Origin: Silurus meridionalis
Taxonomy: Eukaryota > Chordata > Actinopteri > Siluriformes > Siluridae
Direction of reading: 5' to 3'
Assembly (NCBI RefSeq): GCF_014805685.1
Contig: NC_060892.1
Location: 8,311,490 to 8,375,489, forward strand
Length of the DNA: 64,000 nucleotides
Both the position numbers and the translations under genes were made by a program. The notes beneath the pieces were generated by a model. It had not been told where the DNA came from. It ran no database searches and was given only the letters and a program-made list of their open reading frames with translations. Shown one piece after another: positions 12,232-22,160 of this stretch. The stretch's first letter is position 1, and each line of letters opens with the position of its first letter.

Positions 12232-13005
12232 TTACACAAGCATATCATGTAGCTTAGAAATAACATGTCATCATGGACAGCCTTAAACCTCACCGAGAAA
12301 ACTTGTTTTTTCCACAAGATTTCACACGTCCGTATCTACGACATGCAGGAATGTTTGATCCCGCTCTCATTTAATATCGACTCTGAACCAGAATAGTGTT
12401 TGATCAATCATCTCGCCAGCATTGGGGGTTCTGAGTATCTGCCTACAGCTGAGAACGCAACTGATGCAGAGATCCAGGAGTGAAACCTTGCATCAACACT
12501 GAATCTCTACTTTAATGAAATGTGCTTTTAGAGTCACATCTTTGGGTGATTCTTGTTTAAAAGTCTGTGAGCAAACAAGCTCGTATCAAGAGCAGCCTCA
12601 CATCATCCTTCCTGCCCTACATTCACAGCAAAGCTCACCAACCTTGCTGTATTAAAATAGTGCTTCTCAAGCTAACCTATATGCATTGGCCTGACAGTTT
12701 ATTAGGTATTATGTCGATTTACCTCATAAACAGGCAACTTTGTGTTGTACGAAATTCATTTTCTTGTTTTTGTCACTTATCTATTTATTTAATCTTTTTT
12801 TTTTTTGGATGAAACCCAATTAATGTATTTTTTAACTGGTTTATTAGTCAGCATGTCGTGGGAGGCTGGATCCCCTGGTGTGAGATGGATGTGGGAAAAG
12901 CACAGTGCATTCGCTTTACACTGGTTGATGAGGCGATTGATTGGAATTCATTCAAATAATTAAATTGGTTGTGCAATTTGATTTTGATCAATGATCTTAC
13001 TTTCC
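12232..13005. other. intronic DNA, nothing recognised
   Basis: No repeat or exon is supported here. Confidence 0.45.
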
Positions 13006-13009
13006 ATCT

Positions 13010-13660
13010 GCTCATCTGTTTTTCTGTCTGTCTGACTGCTTGTCTAGCTGTGGGCCTGGTTGTCTGTCTGTTCTCTGTGTTTCTGTCTGTCTGGTCTCTG
13101 CCTGTCTGAACTTCTGTCTCTAATGTCTCATGTCTGGTTGTGTGTCTTTACCTGTATGTTTGTCCAGCTCTGTCTGTCTTTCTTTCTCTCTGTGTATCTG
13201 TCTGTCTATTTGACGTTTTATCTCTAAGTATATGTGTGTGTATCTGTCTGTCTATTTGTCTGTCTGTCTGTTATACATTTGCCCATACATCTGACTTCAT
13301 ATCTGTGTTTTTGTCTCTATGTCTGTCTCTGTGCTTCTGTCTTTGTACATCATTTTTGAAATGCATGTGTGTGTGTGTCTGTTTAACTGGCTGCCTTTTT
13401 ATCGCTGTGTTTGTCTCTAAGTCAGTGGGAGTGTTCCGATGCCTGTCTGTCACTCTGTCTGCATTTCCGTGTTTCTTTGTCTGGCTGCCTGACTGTCTGT
13501 CTCAGTATCTGTCTGCTACTATCCTTTTACCGGCATGTCTGCACATTTGTCCCTCTTTGTTTGTCTCTTACATCTTTTAGCATCCTTTTGTCTGTTTTTC
13601 TGTCTTTAATTATATCTGGATGTGCCGGTCTGTCTGTCTGTCTGTGTGCATAAGGATGAC
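13010..13660. repeat. degenerate GTCT/TCTG simple repeat
   Basis: About 650 bp of imperfect (TCTG)n with CTGTCTGTCTGT blocks interspersed. Open frames through it (rich in Cys, Leu, Ser and Val) are artefacts of the repeat. Confidence 0.9.
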
Positions 13661-13798
13661 CTTCCATATTTTTTTTTTTTTTTTAATCTGTGTATTTGTC
13701 TCTGATTATCTGCCTGTACGGTATTCTCAGTTTTTTGTCTGTGTCTTTTTTTTCTGTGTTAGAGACAGAGTGTAATATAATAAATCAGTAATATAACT

Positions 13799-13829
13799 GT
13801 GTGTGTGTGTGTGTGTGTTTGTGTGTGGG
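13799..13829. repeat. (GT)n microsatellite
   Basis: Short GT array, followed by an 18-nt T run at about 13864. Confidence 0.95.
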
Positions 13830-14444
13830 TTGTGTGAATGGAACAGTGAGTACAGAAGAATGTATTTTTTTTTTTTTTTTAATGTTGACTCCACTCCCAC
13901 GATGTTCTCTGACTGAACTCTGCAGGAACCTGCCAGACAGTACAGTGCATCGTCTCGCAGGTTGCCATAGCAATAATCAATGTGGGTCACTGGGTGTATG
14001 ATTGGACACAAGGGGGTGTTGGGTACATGTGCGCTTTATCATCTTATTGGCTGATGGAGCTGCTGCTGGTTTTCATTAATGACACAAGGCAGTCGGCAGG
14101 CAGAAAATTGGCTTGGCTTTTATTATAACGCACACAAACACAGACAGACATCCTCAGTTGTCACGACACGATGGATGTCTGGATCGTATTAATATGAGCA
14201 TTGGCTCTCTGGCCTGTTTCATGCAATCGAAGATTAAAAGTATATTTCGATGTGAGGAAGTAGAGAGTAAGTGTCTATTGACAATATGACAGCATTAAAA
14301 CTTTGCTTTCATTGATAGGAGAGTTGCTGAGATGTTTAATTGTTGTGTTGCAATAAACCTAGAAATGGTTTTCATTATCGTTTCATTAGTCCAGCTTGCC
14401 AAACAGCAGTGGTGTTTGAATTGCTTGCTGGGGTAAATCTGCAT

Positions 14445-14640
14445 ATACACTCAACAGGCACTTCATTAGGCATAGCCATTTATTTGTGGGCTTCATCTGT
14501 CCAGTTTTAATGAACCTGTGCTCAATGAGCATCATATTCCTGTTCTTGGCTGGCTGTAGTGGCAACCCATGTGTTCTTATTCTGTTGGAGCCCATTCTAT
14601 TGTTGATTCGCTCACAATCAGTGTGTAAAACCTGACTGTG
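14445..14640. mobile_element. Tc1-like element fragment, family B
   Basis: It starts TATACACTCAACAGGCACTT, close to the common fish terminus with a CACTTTATTAGG motif, and continues through TTCCTGTTCTTGGCTGGCTG. The larger family B relic lies at about 41995-43022. Confidence 0.55.
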
Positions 14641-14918
14641 TTGATCGAATCCCTGCTGTTTTGTAATAATCAATCCCTGATCACCCCTGTTTCCTATTGG
14701 CCAGTCGCTAATCACCACAGTTTTCCAATAACCAATCTCTGATCACCTCTGTTTTCCAATGGCCCATCACTTATCCCTGATGTTTTGTAATAACCCATTA
14801 ACTGATCACCTCTGTTTCCTATTGGCCAGTCGCTAATCACCACATTTCCCAATAACCAATCTCTGATCAACTCTGTTTTCCAATGGCCCTAATCCCTGCT
14901 TACCACCGATCCTAATTC
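14640..14918. repeat. minisatellite, 125-bp higher-order repeat, left part
   Basis: Subunits of about 31 bp built on CTGATCACCTCTGTTTTCC are arranged in a 125-bp unit. TTTCCTATTGGCCAGTCGCT recurs 125 bp apart, at 14690 and 14815. The array resumes after the inserted LINE. Confidence 0.85.
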
Positions 14919-15768
14919 GATTAGATTCAACTTTATTGTCATTGTGCAAAGTACATATACAGAGCCAATGAAATGTAGTTAGCATCTAACCAGGAGTGCA
15001 TATGTGGCCTATTTACAATAAATAAATAGCAGTTTGATAAATAAGGATATGGGGTCCATATGTATGAGTGAATAATGTACAGAAGGTGCACTAGTTAATA
15101 ATATATGTATATTTAATAATATACAATATACTGTGCAAAGATTGTGCATAGATGTCGAGAGATAACATGCTCAAATCACATGATATAGTTATGTACAAGT
15201 ATGAATGTTGTATGGTACAGTATGTACAGAATAAATATGGCTGGAATATACAGTGGTACGGGGATAAACAAGTTATTGATGGTGCAAAAATGCATAGTGG
15301 ATAAAGCAGTGCTAAAAAAAAAAAAAAATCAAGTGACAATGCAGTAGTGTATGTTGTCATTGTATGATGATCAGCTGTTCAGTACAGTAACAGCCACAGG
15401 AAAAAAGCTAGTCTTCAGTCTGTGCAGCTCTGAGGCACCTGTGGCATCTTCCCAATGGGAGAAGGATAAATAGTCCATGGTTGGGGTGAGAGGTATCTTT
15501 GATAATACCCCTCGCTCTTTACACACAGTGTTTTCACCACCTTCTGAAGGGCTTTACGGTCGGAAGCAGTGCAGCTGCTGTAAAACACTGAGATGCAGTT
15601 AGTGGGGATGCTCTCAATGGTAAAGTGGTAAAAGTTCTCCAGTATCATGTAGCACAGACGAGATTTTTTAAAGAGTTCAGAGACCAGGTGGGATCCTCAG
15701 AGATGTGGACTCAAAGGTACACGCTCGACAGCAGCTCCCTTGATGTGAATGGGAGCATGAGTGTAGCT
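14919..15768 (-). mobile_element. LINE 3' end (L2/Rex1-like), 5'-truncated, inside minisatellite
   Basis: On the minus strand the tail is GACAATAAAGTTGAATCTAA, typical of fish L2-type LINE ends. The upstream part (about 15648-15415) encodes a C-terminal reverse-transcriptase-protein remnant containing FTIESIPTNCISVFYSSCTA and SDRKALQKVVKT. The reading frame then decays. The subfamily assignment is tentative. Confidence 0.65.
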
Positions 15769-16050
15769 AAGCCTTGATTACCACTTTCCTTTTGACCAAT
15801 CCTGACCATAATTGTGTCCCAATTACCACCATTGTTTCCCAATGATTACTCCCTTTATCACCTCTGTTTCCCATTTGTCAGTTCCTAATCACCAGTTTTC
15901 CACTGACTTATCCCTGGTCACCACTGTTTTCCAATGACCCATCACTAATCCCTGCTGTTTCGTAATGACTAATTCCTGCTTACCAGTGATCCTAATGTCC
16001 AAGCACCGATCACCACTGTTTCCCAATACCCAACCTCTGATCAGCTTTGT
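15769..16050. repeat. minisatellite, right part
   Basis: This is the same subunit text as 14640-14918 (for example TAATCACCAGTTTTCC and TCACCACTGTTTTCCAAT), more diverged. It shows that the LINE interrupted a pre-existing array. Confidence 0.75.
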
Positions 16051-17107
16051 TTATCCCACCCTCTTCATTTTTTGTTGTTTTGTTTTACACTCTCATTTTA
16101 GAGATATTTATAAGTAATTAAGAGTAAAAAAAAAACTGTTTCATAAGGCCATTCATCTTTCCCAAGTAACTGCTTCTTTTATTTATTTCTTTTAAGGTCT
16201 GCCTTCTTAACAAAAAATATTGTCAATTTGTAAAGAATTTGGGCTGAAATAACTTTTTGCTAAATGATAAAAGTCAAAGTGGCTTCTGGTGATGTTTTCA
16301 AACCACCAGCAGACCTCTTACAGACGATCGCAAAAGTCCACGTTACAGAACCTTTATGCTGAGTGTACAGAAATGGGTATAATCAGAATAAGAACTACGG
16401 GGTATTTTTGACGAATGTCTCTGACCAGCATTAGAAACTAACATGCTATCGTGAGCTCTTTCTGCTAAACTACTACTTGAACGCAGTGATTGTGCTTGCT
16501 TTTGAAAAATCCTTATTATGGTGAATAAATGACAGATTATGAGTCGGATAATGAAAATGTCACAGGCTATTTTATGTTTTATTTAAAAAAAGAAAAGGGA
16601 TACAAAGGAATGAATTTGACGAATGGGTGTGTGACGTGATTAGAGGTGTGATAAAACGGGCTGAAATAATAAACATACATCAGGCTGGGTGACACACATA
16701 CTGGTGTGAAAAGCTTATTTATCTATGAAAATGTATTGGTACATCGTTTCGTAGAATGATATTATTTCTATAAAAATAGCTCTGCTGTGGATGTGTGTGT
16801 GCTGTAATGAGCATGCTAGACTTTTTTATTCTCTTCTCGCTCTTCCTTCCTGAGCATTGTGGTGTTCACATGAGTCTGTCTGTTTCCATCTGCTGGCCTG
16901 TCTATTCAAATACTGTTTTCTGTTCATTCGGCTGTTTACTACCTTGTGTCTTCCAGTCTGCCTCTCTCTCTAGCTCTATATCTGCCTGTATGTCCATCTG
17001 TTAATGTGTTCAACCTGTCTGAATAGTGTAAAATGATGTTCCTTAATGACAACAGCTCTTCCAATAGTTTTGGTTTTTCTCCTCCGGAATTAACACCTTA
17101 AGAACGT
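16051..17107. other. intronic DNA, nothing recognised
   Basis: Contains a short TCTG-rich patch at about 16875-17010. Nothing else stands out. Confidence 0.45.
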
Positions 17108-17278
17108 TTACATTTATGGCACTTATCCAGAACAGCCTACTGTATAAGTGAGCAGTTGAGGGTTAAGGTTCATGCTCAAGTGCCCAGCAGTGGCAGCTTG
17201 GTGGTGCTGGGCTTTGAACTTGTGACCTTTTGATCCAGAGTCTAATGCCTTAACCACTGAACTACCATCTCCCCACCA
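17108..17278 (-). mobile_element. tRNA-derived SINE copy
   Basis: On the minus strand it reads GATGGTAGTTCAGTGGTTAA (A box region), then GGTCACAAGTTCAAAGCCCA (B box) and CACCACCAAGCTGCCACTGC. It is the same family as 6582-6792. Confidence 0.8.
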
Positions 17279-17430
17279 ACTTCACTTGACGAAAGCTCAG
17301 AGTATAACTAACTGGATAGGAGCTTTCCAATAGAAATGGGAGAAAAGTACAATCCTGATTGGGTAATCATATTTCGCTGCATTTCCGTTTGTAGACAAAG
17401 AAAATAAATGGCTTTTATAAACATCACTGC

Positions 17431-18026
17431 TAGAGGTCGACCGAGGGGTTTTTCTCTGACCGCCAGTGTTTAAAAATCAGGCAGCCGCTGCTCAATATAT
17501 GATGCCGAATCTTTTAGCATTTCATCTCATAAAATCTAAAAGTTAAGTAATAAGAAGTGATACAGATTTAGTAATTTTTTCATTTATTAAACAACACAGG
17601 CCTCTTCAATCAGTGCACTTCTTAGCAGCTTTTGCTACTGGTGCCTACTGTACCTGTAGCCTAAACTACAGCCGGTCGAAAGCTTACTCTCAATACAGTT
17701 CCAAAAATGTGCTCACGTTCTCTTTCCAAACGCATTCTTTTTTCAGAAACAGCATCATATTTTTGCAATAAAATATATAAGGCTAGATTAAGAACCAAGG
17801 ATAAGAACTTAAGTTTTACCATTTTGTTTCAGAAGGTTACCAGGTAGTTCGCCTCAAAAAGTTAGCAGGCAGAAAGGGACATCACAGGGACATGTTTCAC
17901 GACAACGCTTAGCTGCTCACAGATGCGCCTGCCAATTTATTAGCCTAATCTGCAGCACAATCGGCCAATGGCGATTCAGTTAAAAATGACGAAAAATCAG
18001 CTGGCCGATTAATCGGTCGACCTCTA
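17431..18026. mobile_element. terminal-inverted-repeat DNA element, probably hAT
   Basis: Both ends read inward as TAGAGGTCGACCGA, a perfect 14-bp inverted repeat, with looser similarity beyond. The flanking octamers ATCACTGC (left) and ATAATTAC (right) agree at five of eight positions, compatible with a decayed 8-bp hAT duplication. There is no transposase frame. Confidence 0.7.
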
Positions 18027-18039
18027 ATAATTACAGCAC

Positions 18040-18545
18040 AAAGCTTTGCAGCATGACACTTACTACATGGACCCAAAGGCGTGGACACCTGACTATAAGA
18101 TTCGTATGCCTTTTTTTTTCCAATATCCAATTCCCCATATAGTCCCCATTTACTGTTATAATAACCACCACCCTTCTGGGAAGGTGTTTCACCAAATTTT
18201 GGAGTGTGCTTATGTGCGATTTGTGGAGATTCATTGAGCTAGAAAGGTGTTAATAAAAGTCCGGTGTAGGTGAGGTGAGGAGTCCTGGGGTACAGTCAGT
18301 GTTTCGATTCGTGGCAAAGATGTTCAGTAAAATTGAGGTCAGAGCTCTATAGCAGGCCACTCAAGATCTTCGACTCCATCCCATGTAAATCATATCTTTG
18401 CGGTGCGTACTTTGTGCGCAGGTGCATTGTCAGAGTGGAACAAGTTAAAGTGAAGGGGAAATTGAATGATAACGCGTCCAAAAACATATCGTACAATTGT
18501 GCGCCTCCAACTTTGCGGTAGCACAAACTGTTAACAATTCAAGAA
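18040..18545 (+). mobile_element. MITE family M, copy 1
   Basis: Family M is recognised by GCAGGCCACTCAAGATCTTC, CACCAAATTTTGGAGTGTG and AAGTGAAGGGGAAATTG. Its minus strand resembles the DLNPIEHLWDELER region of Tc1-type transposases, so it is probably an internally deleted Tc1-like derivative. This copy lacks a clean right end. Confidence 0.65.
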
Positions 18546-19813
18546 CAGTGTTTAAGAGTGTTGTAACAATTCATCCCACAAAAAAAAATAAAAAAAACGA
18601 GAGAAAGAATCTGGCTTTCATCTCCGCAATGGTGACTGGATGCTCTTCACTTTGCAGCTTGTCACTTTGAAGCAACTCTAGCTGTGTTTAGATATGGCTA
18701 TCTCTGATCTAGTGTGAGGCAGGTGAGCCCTTTTCCTGATTTGTTTACTAAATAGAGCTGCAACTGGTCTGTCATCTCCCCAGGCCGAATTCATTTTTCA
18801 CTTGAAAATGGGGTCCTAAATATACACAGTTGGGAAGTGAGAGCTGCTTATTGAGAGGCAGTGCTGTTTTGTCTGCTGAGGGACGAGAGAAGTGATTTTG
18901 GTTAAGAATAATGATGTTGAAAGGAATGTGTGTATGTGGGTGAGGGTGTCGGTGTCCGAAGTATGTTAGAGGTTTATGCAATTCATGGTGTGTTTAACCT
19001 CCTAAGCATGTAGTGATGCCCATTTGTCCAACAGGGCTTGCTTTTAAAGAAAATGAACTCCCCCACCCCTTTAATTCAGCCAGTATCCAGGATGCTTTGG
19101 TTAATTTCTGATGCTGTTTTTGGTGTAATATGAGGCTCAAGACTGTCAATGCCAATCCCCCTAGTATGTTTCCTTTACACCTAAGAAGCAGCCTATAGCC
19201 AAAAGGAAAAAAAAAAAAGGCTTCAATTAGTTCACCAGAGCTCTGTTTTCCCGCACAGCGAGTCTGCGAAAACGGTTTGCTCTGAAACTGCATACGCAGC
19301 TGTTTCTGCGATTCGTTCTCATTACTGTATTATTTTACATCGTTATGCCTCTGCGGAGATTTGTTCCCATGCCGTTCGATTCGATTATCAACGTGCAATT
19401 TCCGCCTAATGACATACGGCCGTGAATATTTGTGTCACTCGTTCCCTCAGAATAAGAAAAAAGGAGCAGATTTATATTTGGTTATGCAGCTTCTTTTTTT
19501 CCTTCCCACATCATCCTGTATTTATTTATTTTTTTTTATGTATTTTTTTCCCAAGAACTTCAAGTGCTATAGCACTCTGAACATATCTGAATCAAATATA
19601 AAGGCTTATCATACAGTCCTAACCTCCTAGACGTCAGATTAAAGTCAGATTCAAACAGATTAAATCGTAGTTTCTCTGTATACTGCATTCAGACTTGGTC
19701 ATGCTTTGTAGTGAGATGGTGTTATCCAAGAGGCTTTATGGATAAACTTGGTGCATTATGGGTAATGCTGTGTTTTTTTTTATTTAAAATCTTTTTTTTT
19801 TGTGCTCCTGTAG
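18546..19813. other. intron 5' of the first visible EFL1 exon
   Basis: No repeat or exon was recognised until the polypyrimidine tract at about 19778-19810 that serves the EFL1 acceptor. Confidence 0.5.
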
Positions 19814-19932
19814 GCCCCTGACTCAGGAGGAGATTGCTCAACGTAGAGACGTGGCCAGACAGAGACATGCGGAGAGACAAGTGGCCAATCAGGGCCCTGA
19901 AAACCCAGAGGCAATCAACAACACCAAGCCAG
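19814..19932 (+). CDS. efl1: EFL1 internal exon (linker in front of domain II)
   Basis: This is an internal exon of elongation factor-like GTPase 1, which removes eIF6 from pre-60S subunits in the cytoplasm together with SBDS. The acceptor is strong: a long T tract and then TAG at 19811-19813. The exon enters on the third base of a codon and reads RPLTQEEIAQRR, then ARQRHAE, nearly identical to the human EFL1 segment as I know it. It continues into a poorly conserved polar linker (NQGPENPEAINNTKPG). Three donor positions are possible: GC at 19933 (CCAG then GCAAGC, phase 1), GC at 19937 (phase 2) and GT at 19941 (phase 0). The first is preferred because its phase joins cleanly to an acceptor at 24488-24489. 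A long TG repeat starts about 25 nt downstream. Identity as EFL1 is near certain; the exact 3' edge is not. Confidence 0.9.
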
Positions 19933-19954
19933 GCAAGCAAGTCGCTCTGTTTAG

Positions 19955-19955
<1 letters not shown>

Positions 19956-19993
<38 letters not shown>

Positions 19994-20009
19994 GTGTGTG
20001 TGTGTGTGG
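19956..20009. repeat. (TG)n microsatellite just inside an EFL1 intron
   Basis: About 26 TG units with two C interruptions start about 25 nt after the exon edge. In the sense transcript this is a UG tract. Confidence 0.97.
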
Positions 20010-20224
20010 GATTGTGACCACTGTCCATCATGTTCGTCTTTATTGTTGTCTTTTACACTCATATTGCTTTTGACTCTACATTTGTTGCTGTCACTATGAT
20101 ATACAGTCTTGTCACTGTGAGAGAAACAAGCTCATACTAGGTTGAGAAATCAAAACAAACTCATCAGAGAAATGGGAAAAACATAAGACGTGGCCAAAAC
20201 AAATATTTGGTACATTTGGTACAA

Positions 20225-20840
20225 CACATTGATTCAATTCTGTTCAGTTTTGTTTAGCACTCTTAACATTAGCCACAAAGCAGCTTTTTAGGGTGAGGCA
20301 AATCTTCCTGAGATGATAATAGGTGATATCAAAAAGTTGTGACACAAGCTCTATTTGCAAAGTGTCACCTTCAAAATAGTCCCCTTGCACAGCAATGCAG
20401 CGCCCCCAGTGTTCCTGCCACTTCTGGAATATGTCATGGAAGTCTTATTTTTTAAGCGTTGGTGTGAAAATGGCGAACTTGGAACTGGATCTTTATCCTT
20501 GGGAAGAGGGCAAAGTCCACATGAGCCAAATATAGTAAGTAAGGTGGGTGCGGAAGTGAGATCATGTTTCCTGGGAGAAACTCACGTGTGAGGAGAGCTT
20601 GATGACAGAGTGCACACGTGGTCAGAATAGCACTAGTTGCACATCTCCAGATGTACACAGGATGATGTCTATTGGTGCAGTTATTTAGGAAGGTCGGTGC
20701 TCTTTGTGACTGTGCGTGCAGCCTTGTGCAAGCCTTTTGGCATGTTACAAAACTAGTCTCAAAACTTTTTGATACCACTTCGTATAAGGAAGAAACCTTG
20801 AGAGGAACCAGGCTCAAAAAGGCCTAGTCTGGGTGACACA
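20225..20840 (-). repeat. dispersed repeat R1, inverted copy split by a mariner
   Basis: The left part (20225-20318) contains TTAGCCACAAAGCAGCTTTT and CTTCCTGAGATGAT. The right part (20784-20840) contains AAGGAAGAAACCTTGAGAGG. Removing 20321-20782 rejoins them into the same text, inverted, as the R1 copies at 7330 and 24165. Confidence 0.75.
20321..20782 (-). mobile_element. mariner-like element, copy 2, deleted
   Basis: The ends are GGTGATATCAAAAAGTT (left) and AACTTTTTGATACCACTTCG (right), with TA flanks. On the minus strand the left portion encodes the mariner C-terminus (FQKWQEHWGRCIAVQGDYFE, about 20435-20370). Most of the catalytic domain is gone. Confidence 0.8.
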
Positions 20841-20984
20841 GTATCTCCTTTTAATATAGTTCTATCATTACTGAGGATATCAACTGTTTACTGTGTCACC
20901 TTCATGAATTGTCAGTGGTACCATTTTCTGGCCACATGAAAATGTCTCAAAGAGCATGTAAACTGTGAAGAAAATGGTTGGACA

Positions 20985-21490
20985 AATCAAGAATACTCTT
21001 TATGAGGTAGGTGTGTCTGTAAACAATCAAGAGAAGTCTTCTCAGATTCATCCATGGTACCATGCTTGACACTGCAGATGGACAATGATGCATACTTCAA
21101 AAGCAACATTAGGTGTTTTCTAAGGTAAAGAAGTTAAATTTTCTCCTGATCTCAATCTATAATCATCGGTTGCTAAAGGCAAACTTTCCTAAATATTCTC
21201 AGTAACTAAAGCGATTTGCAGTAAAGATCTGGCAGAATGTCAGCAAGGAAGAAAACTCCTGGGGAAGTCTTTGCTTTATAGAAAGGATTTGCAACCAAGT
21301 ACTACTGTTAATCCTTTAAAAAGAGCAGCTGCATATTAAAAGTGCTACAATTTCTATACTTTTTACACAATTTGGATTTAAATGCCCACAAATCAAAGCC
21401 TGTATTTTACTTGGTCTTTTATATTGTTAAATTTCAAATCCAATATAGTGTTGCAGATAGCAAAAACAGCTTGATTTAGCTGACTGTAGG
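20985..21490 (+). mobile_element. Tc1-like transposon relic, family C (3' part)
   Basis: The phrases GTAAACAATCAAGAGAAGTC, GAATGTCAGCAAGGAAGAAA and GGATTTGCAACCAAGTACTA match the common fish Tc1-like layout around the last third of the transposase and its 3' flank. No open frame remains. Identification rests on familiar phrases and is moderate. Confidence 0.5.
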
Positions 21491-21764
21491 TTCAAACTCC
21501 ACAGTTATACCTCTAGATTTATTTCATAACTCTAGATACCTCTACAGTACATTGTTTTTCTGGGTCAAACTCACCAGCAAGAAAGCGTAATATAACCTTG
21601 TTTTTTTTCTTCTTCTAAATATGTTCGTATTCCTACCATCGTCTTGAAGCAGGACCAATTCTTTCCCCTAGGATTCCGCTAGTGTCCTGAGACGCATCTA
21701 GTCATTTTTAGCCCGCTAGCTGTGTACACATTTCAACCGTTTTGTAGGGCCTATTTTACTAATC

Positions 21765-21865
21765 CACTCGAGAGATTGGATCTCTCAGTTGGCTTGGGAA
21801 TGTCTAGGGGTCCCCTCAGGAGGAGCTGCAATATGTGACTACTGATAAAGGAGTCTGGACTGGCC
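21765..21865. mobile_element. possible L2/Maui-type LINE 3' fragment
   Basis: GGGAATGTCTAGGGGTCCCC followed by TCAGGAGGAGCTGCAATATG resembles the 3' region of fish L2-clade LINEs. The fragment is short. Confidence 0.4.
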
Positions 21866-22160
21866 TTTTCAGCCTGTTGATGCCCAACAGGGGGCGTAGA
21901 AAAAAAACGAATGCCTGCTGTTCCAAATATTCTCATAGGTTTCCTGTAGGAATGAATTCTGGTGATTTTGAAGGCCAACCACATTTTTCCATTAGGCTTG
22001 TCAAAGGAGTTGCAAACAAATTTGCCCCTATAACCACTGTAGATGTCAACCTGGACAGTCAAAATGTCAGTGTTGTGGTTTGCTTGGACATGAAGAATTA
22101 AGGAGTACTTTAGACTTTATGTAACAACTAAGTGATTAGTTTGATGCCACGTTACATGTA

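Noticed and set aside
13140..13653. Long Cys/Leu/Ser/Val-rich frames that look like membrane proteins
   Set aside because: The DNA is degenerate (TCTG)n, and all frames stay open by composition. The same holds for 43624-44070.
18046..18521. Open frames across this interval as small genes
   Set aside because: They fall within a dispersed MITE (family M) and are not conserved between its copies.
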